From the NCBI GenBank assembly GCA_021799755.1, contig JAJYZU010000062.1, positions 1 through 6,471 of the forward strand: 6,471 bases of DNA, in the 5' to 3' direction. Positions 1 through 5,144 of the stretch are shown in pieces. Numbering within the stretch: the first letter of the stretch is position 1; each line of letters starts with the position of its first letter. Both the position numbers and the translations under genes were made by a program. This stretch comes from Thermoplasmata archaeon. Lineage in GTDB: Archaea; Thermoplasmatota; Thermoplasmata; Thermoplasmatales; Thermoplasmataceae. The notes under the pieces are model-generated. The model did not search any database. It was not told the origin of the DNA and saw nothing but the letters and a program-made list of their open reading frames with translations.

Positions 1-858
1 CCTGTGTATGTAAAACTCATGAGCAATTGATCTCTGATCCGTCCAAAGCTTTATTTCTGGATATCTGGAAAGCGCTTTGATTGCGATCTGCAGGAGATAG
101 GTTCCGATGCCATGGTTCTGGTGATCCGGGATAACAAAAAAATCCGAAATCAGAGGAGAGCCCTCGTTGATCACAACGGTGATGCCCGCGACTATCATGC
201 CATTATGCAATACTGCAAATGTCGCCTCCGGTATAACCGGCCCAAATAATTTTCCGGAAAGGGCGTTTTCCTGCATCCTCTTCCTCTCTTCAGGGTTGTC
301 GCTAATCAGGATCGACTCATCCTCGTCCCTGAATGCAAGATAAAGGGCTTTTACCAAGGCTCCTGGATCCACAGACATGGATGGCACGATTGAATAGACG
401 CTCGGAATATCCTTATTCTGCTCCCCGAATTGCTTCGGATAAAGGGCCATTTCCACCCTGTGAAGCTTACGTATCCCCCTCTCATCCATGCATTCATGGA
501 ATGTGCTACCAGCGTTGAAAGGTTCGTTGAAGAGAAGCTTTCTTCCATCTTTAGTGCATTCGGCTATTGCCCAGTCCAGCAGGAGGATGCTGCGTTCCCT
601 GTTGGCAGCGGCAGGATCAAGAAAACCAAACGATGCAAAGTTCCTGTCAGAGAACCCCGTTGCTGGATAGAGGAATGCATATCCTATAGCTTTGTCAGCA
701 GACATTATGACACGGGAACGCATCCTGTTGCTGTTCAGGTCATCTATCACCCAGCGGTACATTTCACGGACTGGAAGGTTCGGATGCTGTTTCTCGTTGT
801 GCTGTATCTCGGGTTCCAGCACACTATGCCATTCCACTTTCACGTTATTTAGCTCCAT
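1..858 (-). CDS. Tandem GNAT-type N-acetyltransferase (3' end beyond window)
   Basis: The minus strand is open from ATG at 858 through base 1, giving 286 residues and no stop. The C-terminal part (about residues 155-286) is a GNAT acetyltransferase domain: strand segment SDFFVIP (238-244) leads into the acetyl-CoA loop Q247-N-H-G250-I-G252, matching the family signature Q/R-x-x-G-x-G/A, followed by a helix. The first half (about 50-140) resembles a second, degenerate GNAT fold: KAIGYAF (57-62), then FASFGFLDP and a helix, ending GIRKLHRVEMAL, but without a clear Q-x-x-G-x-G loop. GNAT enzymes move acetyl groups from acetyl-CoA to amines; the substrate here cannot be read. Start choice: 858 lies 28 bases from the centre of the TATA-like element at 883-890, fitting a leaderless transcript. 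In-frame ATGs at 879 and 897 lie inside or upstream of that element and are less likely. The gene diverges from malic enzyme. Confident as GNAT, less so on the N-terminal repeat. Confidence 0.85.
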   Translation of the reverse strand, partial: MELNNVKVEWHSVLEPEIQHNEKQHPNLPVREMYRWVIDDLNSNRMRSRVIMSADKAIGYAFLYPATGFSDRNFASFGFLDPAAANRERSILLLDWAIAECTKDGRKLLFNEPFNAGSTFHECMDERGIRKLHRVEMALYPKQFGEQNKDIPSVYSIVPSMSVDPGALVKALYLAFRDEDESILISDNPEERKRMQENALSGKLFGPVIPEATFAVLHNGMIVAGITVVINEGSPLISDFFVIPDHQNHGIGTYLLQIAIKALSRYPEIKLWTDQRSIAHEFYIHR

Positions 859-882
859 TTCCCTAAGGTGTAATTGCATCCA

Positions 883-890
883 TTTATTAA
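883..890. promoter_or_regulatory. Shared TATA-like element of a divergent promoter
   Basis: TTTATTAA reads as TTAATAAA on the other strand, so it is TATA-like in both directions. Its centre is about 28 bases from the minus-strand ATG (858) and about 33 bases from the plus-strand ATG (920). Archaeal transcription usually starts about 25 bases downstream of the TATA centre, so both genes would have leaders of only a few bases. It is the only good A/T-rich element in the 61-base gap. That it serves both genes is an inference. Confidence 0.5.
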
Positions 891-919
891 GACACATGCG
901 ATTCCATATAGCGATAGAT

Positions 920-2248
920 ATGGATGACAAGGAGCGGACGAATGAACTCAACCGCATTGCTTTAAAATTTTCTGAATTTTATAAGGGGAAGGTTGGGATA
1001 ATGCCCAGAGTGCCAATCACATCACTGAAAGATTTCTCCTACTGGTATACACCCGGAGTGGCGGCTGTATCGCTGGCAGTAAACCGTAACGTAGAGGATG
1101 TTTTCAACCTGACCGGGAAATGGAACAGCGTTGCGATAGTTACAGATGGTACAAGAGTTCTCGGTCTTGGAAATGTTGGCCCAGAGGCTTCATTGCCCGT
1201 TATGGAAGGAAAATCCATGATTTTCAATTTCCTGGGGGGTGTCAATGCTGTCCCCATCCCGATAAGGGTTAGAGAGAAAGAGGAGTTCGTGCAGGTTGCA
1301 AGGGCCCTTGAACCATCCTTTGGCGCTTATAACCTTGAGGATATCGAGTCGCCGAAATGTTTCTTCGTTCTTGAGGAACTTCAGAAGGAGCTGTCTATTC
1401 CCGTGTGGCATGATGACCAGCTCGGCACTGCCTGCATCACGCTCGCCGGACTGCTTAATTCCCTGAAGGTTGTGCAGAAGAAACGGGAGGACGCCAAGGT
1501 TGTCCTGTTTGGTGCCGGCGCGGCAAACATTGCAACTGCCCACCTTCTGGCTACAGCAGGATTCAGGATGAAGAATATCGTTATTGCCGACAGCAAGGGC
1601 ATACTCGAGCCCAACAGATCAGATATAGACAACCTGATGTTTACAAATCCATGGAAGTACAGGCTTGCAATGGAGACAAACGGAGAAAGGCTGAGCGGTG
1701 AAGAAGGGGGCGCGTTTAAGGGCGCCGACATTGTCGTGTCTGCATCCAGGTCAGATCCAAGCACACTGCACAAGGACTGGATCAGATCAATGAACGATGA
1801 CGCAATTGTGTTCGCTTTGGCAAATCCACTCCCGGAGATCTGGCCTTCGGACGCCATTGAGGCTGGAGCAAGGATAGTAGCAACCGGGAGGAGTGATTTC
1901 CCGAACCAGATTAACAACAGTCTCGTTTTCCCTGGAGTATTCAGGGGAGTTCTTGATGCAAGAGCCAGAAAGGTGGACTACGATATCATGGTTACTGCAT
2001 CGGAGGCGCTGGCTGGAAGAATAGCGGACCCGACACCCGAAGAGGTCATACCTAAAATGACAGACTGGGATCTGTATCCAGAGGTTGCGGCATCAGTCGC
2101 ATATGCAAGTTCGCAGAAGGGTTTCGCGCGTAAACATGAATCAAAGGAAAAGTTCCTGCAGATTGCCACTGAAATTATTGAGCACAACAGGAAGGCGTAC
2201 AGGACATTATTGGATAATGGTTCCATACCTAAATTACCGGAGGTCTGA
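920..2248 (+). CDS. Malic enzyme (oxaloacetate-decarboxylating malate dehydrogenase), short form
   Basis: This 442-residue protein is the short bacterial/archaeal malic enzyme, converting malate to pyruvate and CO2 with reduction of NAD(P)+ in the cytosol. Visible family landmarks: YTPGVA with the probable catalytic Tyr43; GLGNVGPEASLPVMEGK with the probable catalytic Lys98; metal ligands in NLED (Glu140-Asp141) and HDDQ (164-167); a nucleotide-binding loop GAGAAN (198-203) followed by VIADSKGIL; and the signature ALANPLPEI (299-307) and ATGRSDFPNQINN (321-333). There is no C-terminal phosphotransacetylase-like domain as in MaeB. Two positions differ from the usual family pattern: DDQLGT where DDQHGT is common, and GxGxxN where the last residue is normally Gly or Ala. 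The frame stays open upstream, but ATG 920 fits the TATA-like element at 883-890, whereas ATG 896 lies 10 bases from its centre. NAD versus NADP preference cannot be assigned. It is first in an operon with the acetyltransferase at 2254. Confidence 0.95.
   Translation: MDDKERTNELNRIALKFSEFYKGKVGIMPRVPITSLKDFSYWYTPGVAAVSLAVNRNVEDVFNLTGKWNSVAIVTDGTRVLGLGNVGPEASLPVMEGKSMIFNFLGGVNAVPIPIRVREKEEFVQVARALEPSFGAYNLEDIESPKCFFVLEELQKELSIPVWHDDQLGTACITLAGLLNSLKVVQKKREDAKVVLFGAGAANIATAHLLATAGFRMKNIVIADSKGILEPNRSDIDNLMFTNPWKYRLAMETNGERLSGEEGGAFKGADIVVSASRSDPSTLHKDWIRSMNDDAIVFALANPLPEIWPSDAIEAGARIVATGRSDFPNQINNSLVFPGVFRGVLDARARKVDYDIMVTASEALAGRIADPTPEEVIPKMTDWDLYPEVAASVAYASSQKGFARKHESKEKFLQIATEIIEHNRKAYRTLLDNGSIPKLPEV
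2239..2244 (+). promoter_or_regulatory. Strong Shine-Dalgarno site inside the malic enzyme gene
   Basis: GGAGGT, a full match to the anti-Shine-Dalgarno end of 16S rRNA, ends nine bases before ATG 2254. It lies within the last codons of the malic enzyme gene. This decides the start of the downstream gene and fits the known archaeal pattern in which internal operon genes use Shine-Dalgarno initiation while first genes are leaderless. Confidence 0.85.
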
Positions 2249-2253
2249 ATAGA

Positions 2254-2745
2254 ATGGCAGATGAATTGAAAGTAAGAAGAGCAAAGGAAGAGGATATTGA
2301 AAGCATAGCGGATCTTATGTACCGTCTCAAGAAGCTGAACGCCGAGTTCGATACTCATTTCGAGGTGTCGCCAAATGCCAAGGACAGAATCTTGAGTTCT
2401 TTGAAAGAGTCCATACCGGATTCAAAGGGATGCATCCTTCTCGTTGGAACAATGAAACAGAAGGTAGTTTCTGTAATAAGGGCGGAGCTCAGGGAAAGAA
2501 AGTTCTACGAACCTCCAATTGATGTAAGAATCACCGATTTCTACATTCTCCCTGAGATGAGAAGGCGCGGCCTCGGCGGCATTATGATAGCAAAGCTGAG
2601 GGAGGAGATGCAGAAAGCCGGTCTTTCTCTACTTACGGTGGAATACCCTGCATTCAACGTCATTGCAAAGAACTTCTATGAAAAGCTTGGCTTTACACCT
2701 AACATAAGCGTCCTGAGGTATATGGAACGCAACAACAAGAAGTAA
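2254..2745 (+). CDS. GNAT family N-acetyltransferase
   Basis: This 163-residue single-domain protein has the usual length and order of a GNAT acetyltransferase. KVRRAKEEDIESIADLMYRL (6-25) forms the first strand and helix. ITDFYILPEMR (93-103) leads into the acetyl-CoA loop R103-R-R-G106-L-G108-G109 and a helix. The C-terminal part has AKNFYEKLGF (138-147), the typical N-x-x-x-x-F-Y-x-x-x-G-F pattern of these enzymes. The closest general likeness is to RimI/ribosomal-protein-type or small-molecule acetyltransferases, but the substrate cannot be decided. It starts five bases after the malic enzyme stop and has its own GGAGGT ribosome-binding site, so it is almost certainly co-transcribed and translated independently. 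The pairing invites the idea of acetylation linked to malate/pyruvate metabolism, but this is only inference from position. Confidence 0.92.
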   Translation: MADELKVRRAKEEDIESIADLMYRLKKLNAEFDTHFEVSPNAKDRILSSLKESIPDSKGCILLVGTMKQKVVSVIRAELRERKFYEPPIDVRITDFYILPEMRRRGLGGIMIAKLREEMQKAGLSLLTVEYPAFNVIAKNFYEKLGFTPNISVLRYMERNNKK

Positions 2746-2748
2746 CCA

Positions 2749-2766
2749 ACTATTTTCTTTCAATTA
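2749..2766 (+). terminator. Probable T-rich terminator of the malic enzyme operon
   Basis: A pyrimidine/T-rich run (tattttctttcaatt) begins about five bases after the stop of the acetyltransferase gene, with no hairpin. Archaeal termination commonly uses such T-tracts. Modest confidence, because the run is interrupted. Confidence 0.4.
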
Positions 2767-2849
2767 TAAGGTATTTCATCATTTAGTGATTCTCGATATT
2801 CAACCTGTCTGTCTGCAGTTTCAGTAACCCTGTTTGAAGGGACATAACA

Positions 2850-3196
2850 TTAAAGGGTTTTATGAGCTTCTGGCTCTCCTAGGAAACGTTTGTCCACCCG
2901 GTATATTTGCACGCTCTTCCTTGAAGCTGGTATCTTACGGGAGAGAGGAACGCATCTCCCTTAAGGTGCCTAAATGCCTATTCCACTCGATCCTTCTGGA
3001 AGCAGGTTTTAACAATATCCTTTCCTGTTATGGATGTGTCGGTGCGGAAGAGAAGCGACCTGACATCAAGTTTTTTTGATCTTTGCCTCCTTCGAGGAAT
3101 CGATCTCAAAGCTTCGTCAGGCCCCGGGCAAGTTTTACTATTGGAGAAAGGTATGTGATCTGGATTTGGGGGGCTCTTTGAAACGAGATCATTCAT
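2850..3196 (-). pseudogene. Frameshifted N-terminal remnant of IS3-family OrfB transposase
   Basis: An ATG at 3196 overlaps the OrfA stop by eight bases and opens a 72-codon frame ending at 2978. Near its end SIPRRRQRSKKLDVRSLLFR resembles the OrfB motif usually written LSxxRQxxLLxVSRSxLYYR, with slips. Further down, other frames carry GTLREMRSSL (2970-2941) and, one frame over, SRKIPASRKSVQIYRVDKRF (from 2942), ending at a stop at 2852-2850. Together these look like the OrfB helix-turn-helix region YGxRRMxxxLxRK...xRKxVQRxxR, broken by at least two frameshifts. The catalytic rve/DDE domain that should follow is missing, since the malic enzyme operon lies next. The family assignment rests on my recognition of partly decayed motifs, so the exact path between frames is uncertain. 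Confidence 0.55.
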
Positions 3197-3491
3197 GGCT
3201 TCCCTCTCTTTGTAGAATGAATTTTTTTAAGGTTTCGTTTGCTATTGTGAGATCACCAATTATACCCTTGAGTTCATTTATTTCCTTTGAAAGGAATGCC
3301 TCAACTGTTGATCTGCCATGTTCCATTGCAGCTGTACCTGCAGCGATGAAAGCATCCCTCCATTTGTATACGGCGGATGCTGCTACATTATACTTCCTGC
3401 AGATCTCTGCTATGGTTGAAGAGCTTGAAAGCACCTCCATCACAATCCTTGCCTTCTCCTCCTTTGTCCGGTATGTGCCCTTTCCTACCAT
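3189..3491 (-). CDS. IS3-family transposase OrfA (helix-turn-helix protein)
   Basis: This 100-residue protein is the OrfA of an IS3-type element, which binds the element's ends and acts with OrfB. Residues 10-20 (KEEKARIVMEV) and 26-50 (TIAEICRKYNVAASAVYKW...) form the transposase_8-type helix-turn-helix with the typical V-Y-K-W-R end. Residues about 65-92 (FLSKEINELKGIIGDLTIAN...) form a probable coiled coil for multimerisation. The length is normal. The start is supported by AGAGGTGA at 3496-3503, four bases before ATG 3491. The end overlaps the OrfB ATG (ATGAATGA). A run of seven A residues (3228-3222 on the minus strand) lies in phase as A-AAA-AAA, the classic IS3 slippery heptamer, but the -1 frame stops after nine codons. 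The frame is intact, yet with OrfB destroyed it is probably a relic, possibly still making a DNA-binding protein. Confidence 0.8.
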   Translation of the reverse strand: MVGKGTYRTKEEKARIVMEVLSSSSTIAEICRKYNVAASAVYKWRDAFIAAGTAAMEHGRSTVEAFLSKEINELKGIIGDLTIANETLKKFILQREGSHE

Positions 3492-3495
3492 ATCG

Positions 3496-3558
3496 TCACC
3501 TCTGGAATTGGGAGGAGATTAAAAACTCCGTCTCCCTTGACTATCCCCCTATATAAGT
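3496..3558 (-). promoter_or_regulatory. Transposase promoter and leader: TATA, hairpin and Shine-Dalgarno
   Basis: On the minus strand CTTATATAG (3558-3550) is a good TATA element. Transcription would start near 3528, giving a leader of roughly 37 bases with AGAGGTGA (3503-3496) as ribosome-binding site. Just at the predicted start is an inverted repeat: 3510-3517 (GGGAGGAG) against 3526-3536 (CTCCGTCTCCC). Its pairing is imperfect, with two alternative GGAG/CTCC registers. Many insertion sequences carry hairpins here that limit transposase translation from outside transcripts; whether this one does is unknown. Confidence 0.4.
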
Positions 3559-3578
3559 GTTTCTCCATGCTCTTGTTG

Positions 3579-3836
3579 TCTGAACGTTACCGGTTCCATA
3601 AACAATAGGTGCTCTTCCCCCACATGTTCCTGAATCTTCTCTCGATTTACCAGCACTTCCAGGTTCTGAACACGATAGATGAAAAATACAGCGTGAGCGA
3701 TGTTCTCCTGATATTATCAAGGATCAAGGTGTACCAAATGGAGAAGTCGGAGATCATGAGCGAGGTGCAAAAAAAGGCAAACGATCTTGTGGAAAGCCTT
3801 GGGATTGACCTGAACATGTTATGTAAAAATCAATGA
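3579..3836 (+). pseudogene. C-terminal remnant of an IS1634/IS4-like transposase
   Basis: An open stretch of 75 codons begins at a GTG (3609) directly after an in-frame TAG (3606-3608). It carries VLFPHMFLNLLSIYQHFQVL, then KYSVSDVLLILSRIKVY (26-42), then IMSEVQKKANDLVESLGID. This order matches, from memory of the family, the tail of IS1634-like transposases of archaea: a hydrophobic helix pattern F-x-H-x-F-x-x-x-L-x-x-Y after the last acidic catalytic residue, then Y-S-x-x-D-V-L-x-x-L-S-K/R-I-K-V and S-E-V-P-K-K. The catalytic DDE part is absent and the frame before 3609 closes, so this is a truncated relic. Residues before the stop (SERYRFHK) may be a shifted continuation. The IS3 relic lies immediately to its left. 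No product with function is expected. Confidence 0.55.
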
Positions 3837-3845
3837 GTTAAGGTT

Positions 3846-3853
3846 AAGTATAT
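3846..3853 (+). promoter_or_regulatory. TATA-like element before the sequon-rich surface protein gene
   Basis: AAGTATAT followed by a T-run sits only 11 bases (from its centre) before ATG 3861. This is too close for a leaderless start there. The in-frame GTG at 3873 is about 23 bases away, close to the spacing seen for the PEBP-like and PAC2 genes in this window. The element is good by composition, but its use is inferred. Confidence 0.4.
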
Positions 3854-3860
3854 TTTTGCT

Positions 3861-4394
3861 ATGGATATAGAAGTGAATAAGAAAACCCTAATGATTATTT
3901 CCTTTGCAGTCTTAGTAATACTTATCGGCACTTCAGTTTACATAATTAGTGATTCGCATTCTAATAAGACACCTGAAAACCTTGACATAGCACAGGTCAG
4001 GGATTTTCTTGGAAACAACTGGACCCTGATAAGTACATCAAATGAAACAATAGGTAGAAATTCCACCTTGTCAAATATGTCAATATATAATCAGTCCATT
4101 GAATTATTCAAGGATGGAAATAAGTCCATAGGTTCATTAATGACGCTTTTCCTGAATTCTTCTTCTGCTTTACTTTATTGGAATAATTTCGTAAATCATA
4201 CTGGTCTGGGAGCCCCAGTGTATGCCATTAGTGGAGGTAGGTTTGCATTCATGAACACCTCTTCTGGCAATTTTCAGTCATCGTATCTTATAGGGATTAA
4301 AGGATCAACCGTTGGAGTTATTTACTCCAACACATTTGCACTCAGTCTCCAGCAGGCAAAGGGACTTATGGGTGACCTTCTTTCAGATATGTGA
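3861..4394 (+). CDS. Membrane-anchored or secreted, sequon-rich hypothetical protein
   Basis: I do not recognise the family. The 177-residue protein begins with a basic stretch (NKK, 6-8) and a single hydrophobic segment (about 9-30, LMIISFAVLVILIGTSVYII). This is either a signal peptide or a membrane anchor with the rest outside the cell. The exterior part contains ten N-x-S/T glycosylation sequons (Asn 35, 53, 61, 67, 72, 77, 87, 99, 112, 132), a density typical of glycosylated archaeal cell-surface proteins. It has no cysteine, so no disulfides or lipobox. The segment around 45-177 has alternating short hydrophobic strands and a final amphipathic helix. Its DNA is more AT-rich than its neighbours: hand counts give 21/60 G+C at 3901-3960 and 17/60 at 4081-4140, against 34/60 at 1441-1500 in malic enzyme. 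A GTG at 3873, giving an N-terminus MNKKTL, may be the true start. It lies beside transposase relics, suggesting acquisition. Confidence 0.7.
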   Translation: MDIEVNKKTLMIISFAVLVILIGTSVYIISDSHSNKTPENLDIAQVRDFLGNNWTLISTSNETIGRNSTLSNMSIYNQSIELFKDGNKSIGSLMTLFLNSSSALLYWNNFVNHTGLGAPVYAISGGRFAFMNTSSGNFQSSYLIGIKGSTVGVIYSNTFALSLQQAKGLMGDLLSDM

Positions 4395-4508
4395 TGCGGA
4401 AAAATACAAAGTAAGACCGGGATATCTAACTGCACTGGACAGATTCAGATACATCGCATGCTCAATGTGCAAGTGTGTGAAATTACCGGCAGAATCCACA
4501 TCTCACGC

Positions 4509-4685
4509 TCAGATAACATGAGGGTTTTCCCTTATAACAAGCTTCTCCATGATCATAATAGTGTCTAGATGAAGGAAAATAGGGCATTTCCTTCCTTTGA
4601 CCATTGTTATTAGGCCCTGTGCCTTTTCCATATCGTTCTCCTTTCTCCTGATGAATATTTGCATGTGTGCCAAGAAAGAATACAT
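4509..4685 (-). CDS. Possible small hypothetical protein or gene remnant
   Basis: A minus-strand frame of 58 codons runs from ATG 4685 to TGA at 4511-4509. Other in-frame starts are ATG 4664 and ATG 4631. The last is preceded, six bases away, by AAAGGAG, a good Shine-Dalgarno match, and would give a 40-residue product beginning MEKAQGLITM. The protein has ordinary composition: a hydrophobic N-terminus if started at 4685 (MYSFLAHMQIFI), then charged residues RRKEND, then CPIFLHLDTIMIMEKL and the end ENPHVI. I recognise no family. The same frame continues upstream beyond two stop codons (4709-4707 and 4700-4698) into a plausible start, MKSLSNLLDLPKINREISFP, so this could be a gene broken by nonsense mutations rather than an intact small gene. 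Low confidence. Confidence 0.3.
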   Translation of the reverse strand: MYSFLAHMQIFIRRKENDMEKAQGLITMVKGRKCPIFLHLDTIMIMEKLVIRENPHVI

Positions 4686-4841
4686 TGCAGCAATGAGTTA
4701 TATTGCTTACGGGAAAGAAATCTCTCTGTTTATTTTAGGTAGATCAAGTAAGTTTGATAGACTTTTCATAAAGATCACACCCCGAAGCATGTTGGCATTT
4801 ATCTGATGTGAGTGAGAAAACCTATTGACCTGGCAAACTGA

Positions 4842-4853
4842 TGTATGCATACA
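4842..4853. repeat. Perfect 12-base palindrome
   Basis: TGTATGCATACA equals its own reverse complement. It sits in the gene-poor stretch, more than 300 bases before the next gene, and does not extend further. It could be an operator half-site pair or chance. Confidence 0.35.
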
Positions 4854-4955
4854 ATGATAACAAGATATGCTGCAATACGATCCCGATTGTTCCCGCATGA
4901 AACGGTAAGACACTCCCCAAAGAGTGATACGGCTGAGTTGGACTGTTTCGCAAGT

Positions 4956-4978
4956 AACATGGGTTCCAGCGGCATGTT
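4956..4978. repeat. Six-base inverted repeat with 11-base spacer
   Basis: AACATG (4956-4961) pairs with CATGTT (4973-4978). A second small hairpin, CACTC/GAGTG with a six-base loop, lies at 4911-4926. Both lie in the gene-poor stretch and have no T-run after them, so they do not look like terminators. They may be parts of a structured RNA or chance. Confidence 0.25.
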
Positions 4979-5103
4979 CTCCGTGAGGGGAAGGGATGAA
5001 TGCGTTCAGCTCTCTGAGATTCGCGACCAAATTCAACTAGCCGATCGTTGGGTCCCATTCCACTAATTTCGGAAAACAACAAATCTCCCGTGAAAGCCAA
5101 AGG

Positions 5104-5124
5104 TAGTTGACTCAGTCACGACTA
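5104..5124. promoter_or_regulatory. Dyad-symmetric site upstream of the PEBP-like gene (candidate operator)
   Basis: TGACT-C-AGTCA (5108-5118) is a perfect palindrome around a central C. It is flanked by a further pair TAGT (5104-5107) and ACTA (5121-5124), with two unpaired bases on one side. It ends 13 bases before the TATA element of the PEBP-like gene, where archaeal activators or chromatin-like regulators commonly bind. There is no T-run after it, so a terminator is unlikely. Regulatory role is inferred from symmetry and position only. Confidence 0.4.
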
Positions 5125-5136
5125 ATCTTCTTCGAT

Positions 5137-5144
5137 AAGTTTAT
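5137..5144 (+). promoter_or_regulatory. TATA element of the PEBP-like gene
   Basis: AAGTTTAT is centred about 27 bases before ATG 5168, which predicts transcription starting at or next to the start codon (leaderless). No Shine-Dalgarno sequence precedes the ATG, which agrees. The element lies within a near-palindrome, GATAAG/TTTATC (5134-5145). Confidence 0.6.

Larger units (their letters stand above)
2850..3558 (-). mobile_element. Degraded IS3-family insertion sequence (boundaries approximate)
   Basis: The minus strand carries, in order, a TATA-like element, an OrfA-type regulator gene and the first part of an OrfB transposase gene, the layout of the IS3 family. OrfB is broken and its DDE integrase core is absent, so the element cannot transpose by itself. 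No terminal inverted repeats or target duplication could be identified; the limits given are only the outermost bases with recognisable content. It abuts a remnant of a different transposase on the plus strand. Confidence 0.6.

Noticed and set aside
430..852. Plus-strand open frame of 140 codons
   Set aside because: It lies wholly antisense to the tandem acetyltransferase frame, has no promoter or ribosome site, and its composition (many Cys, His, Val-Tyr runs) fits a shadow frame.
692..919. Longer N-terminus for malic enzyme (starts at 692 or 896)
   Set aside because: The extra residues overlap the divergent gene and resemble no malic enzyme N-terminus. The TATA-like element at 883-890 supports 920, and 896 lies only about 10 bases from its centre.
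1039..1917. Minus-strand open frames within malic enzyme
   Set aside because: The plus strand encodes all malic enzyme motifs in one uninterrupted frame; the minus frames are shadows of it.
2767..2849. Coding tail on the minus strand between the OrfB remnant and the malic enzyme operon
   Set aside because: Short frames such as one containing TETADRQVEYRESL are open here, but I could not tie them to an OrfB C-terminus or any other family.
2834..3079. Plus-strand 81-codon frame
   Set aside because: It lies opposite the OrfB remnant, has no promoter and no recognisable motif, and is better explained as antisense to the decayed transposase.
3076..3522. Plus-strand 148-codon frame
   Set aside because: It is the antisense of the IS3 OrfA gene, whose helix-turn-helix and ribosome site are clear on the other strand.
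4900..5060. tRNA-like sequence (GGTTCCA near 4962)
   Set aside because: No acceptor stem pairing or anticodon arm could be placed around it; the T-loop consensus GTTCRANYC is not matched.
4707..5100. Overlapping frames of 73-109 codons on both strands
   Set aside because: They overlap each other, lack promoters or ribosome sites, show no family motif, and are unusually rich in Ser, Cys, His and Arg, as expected of non-coding frames.
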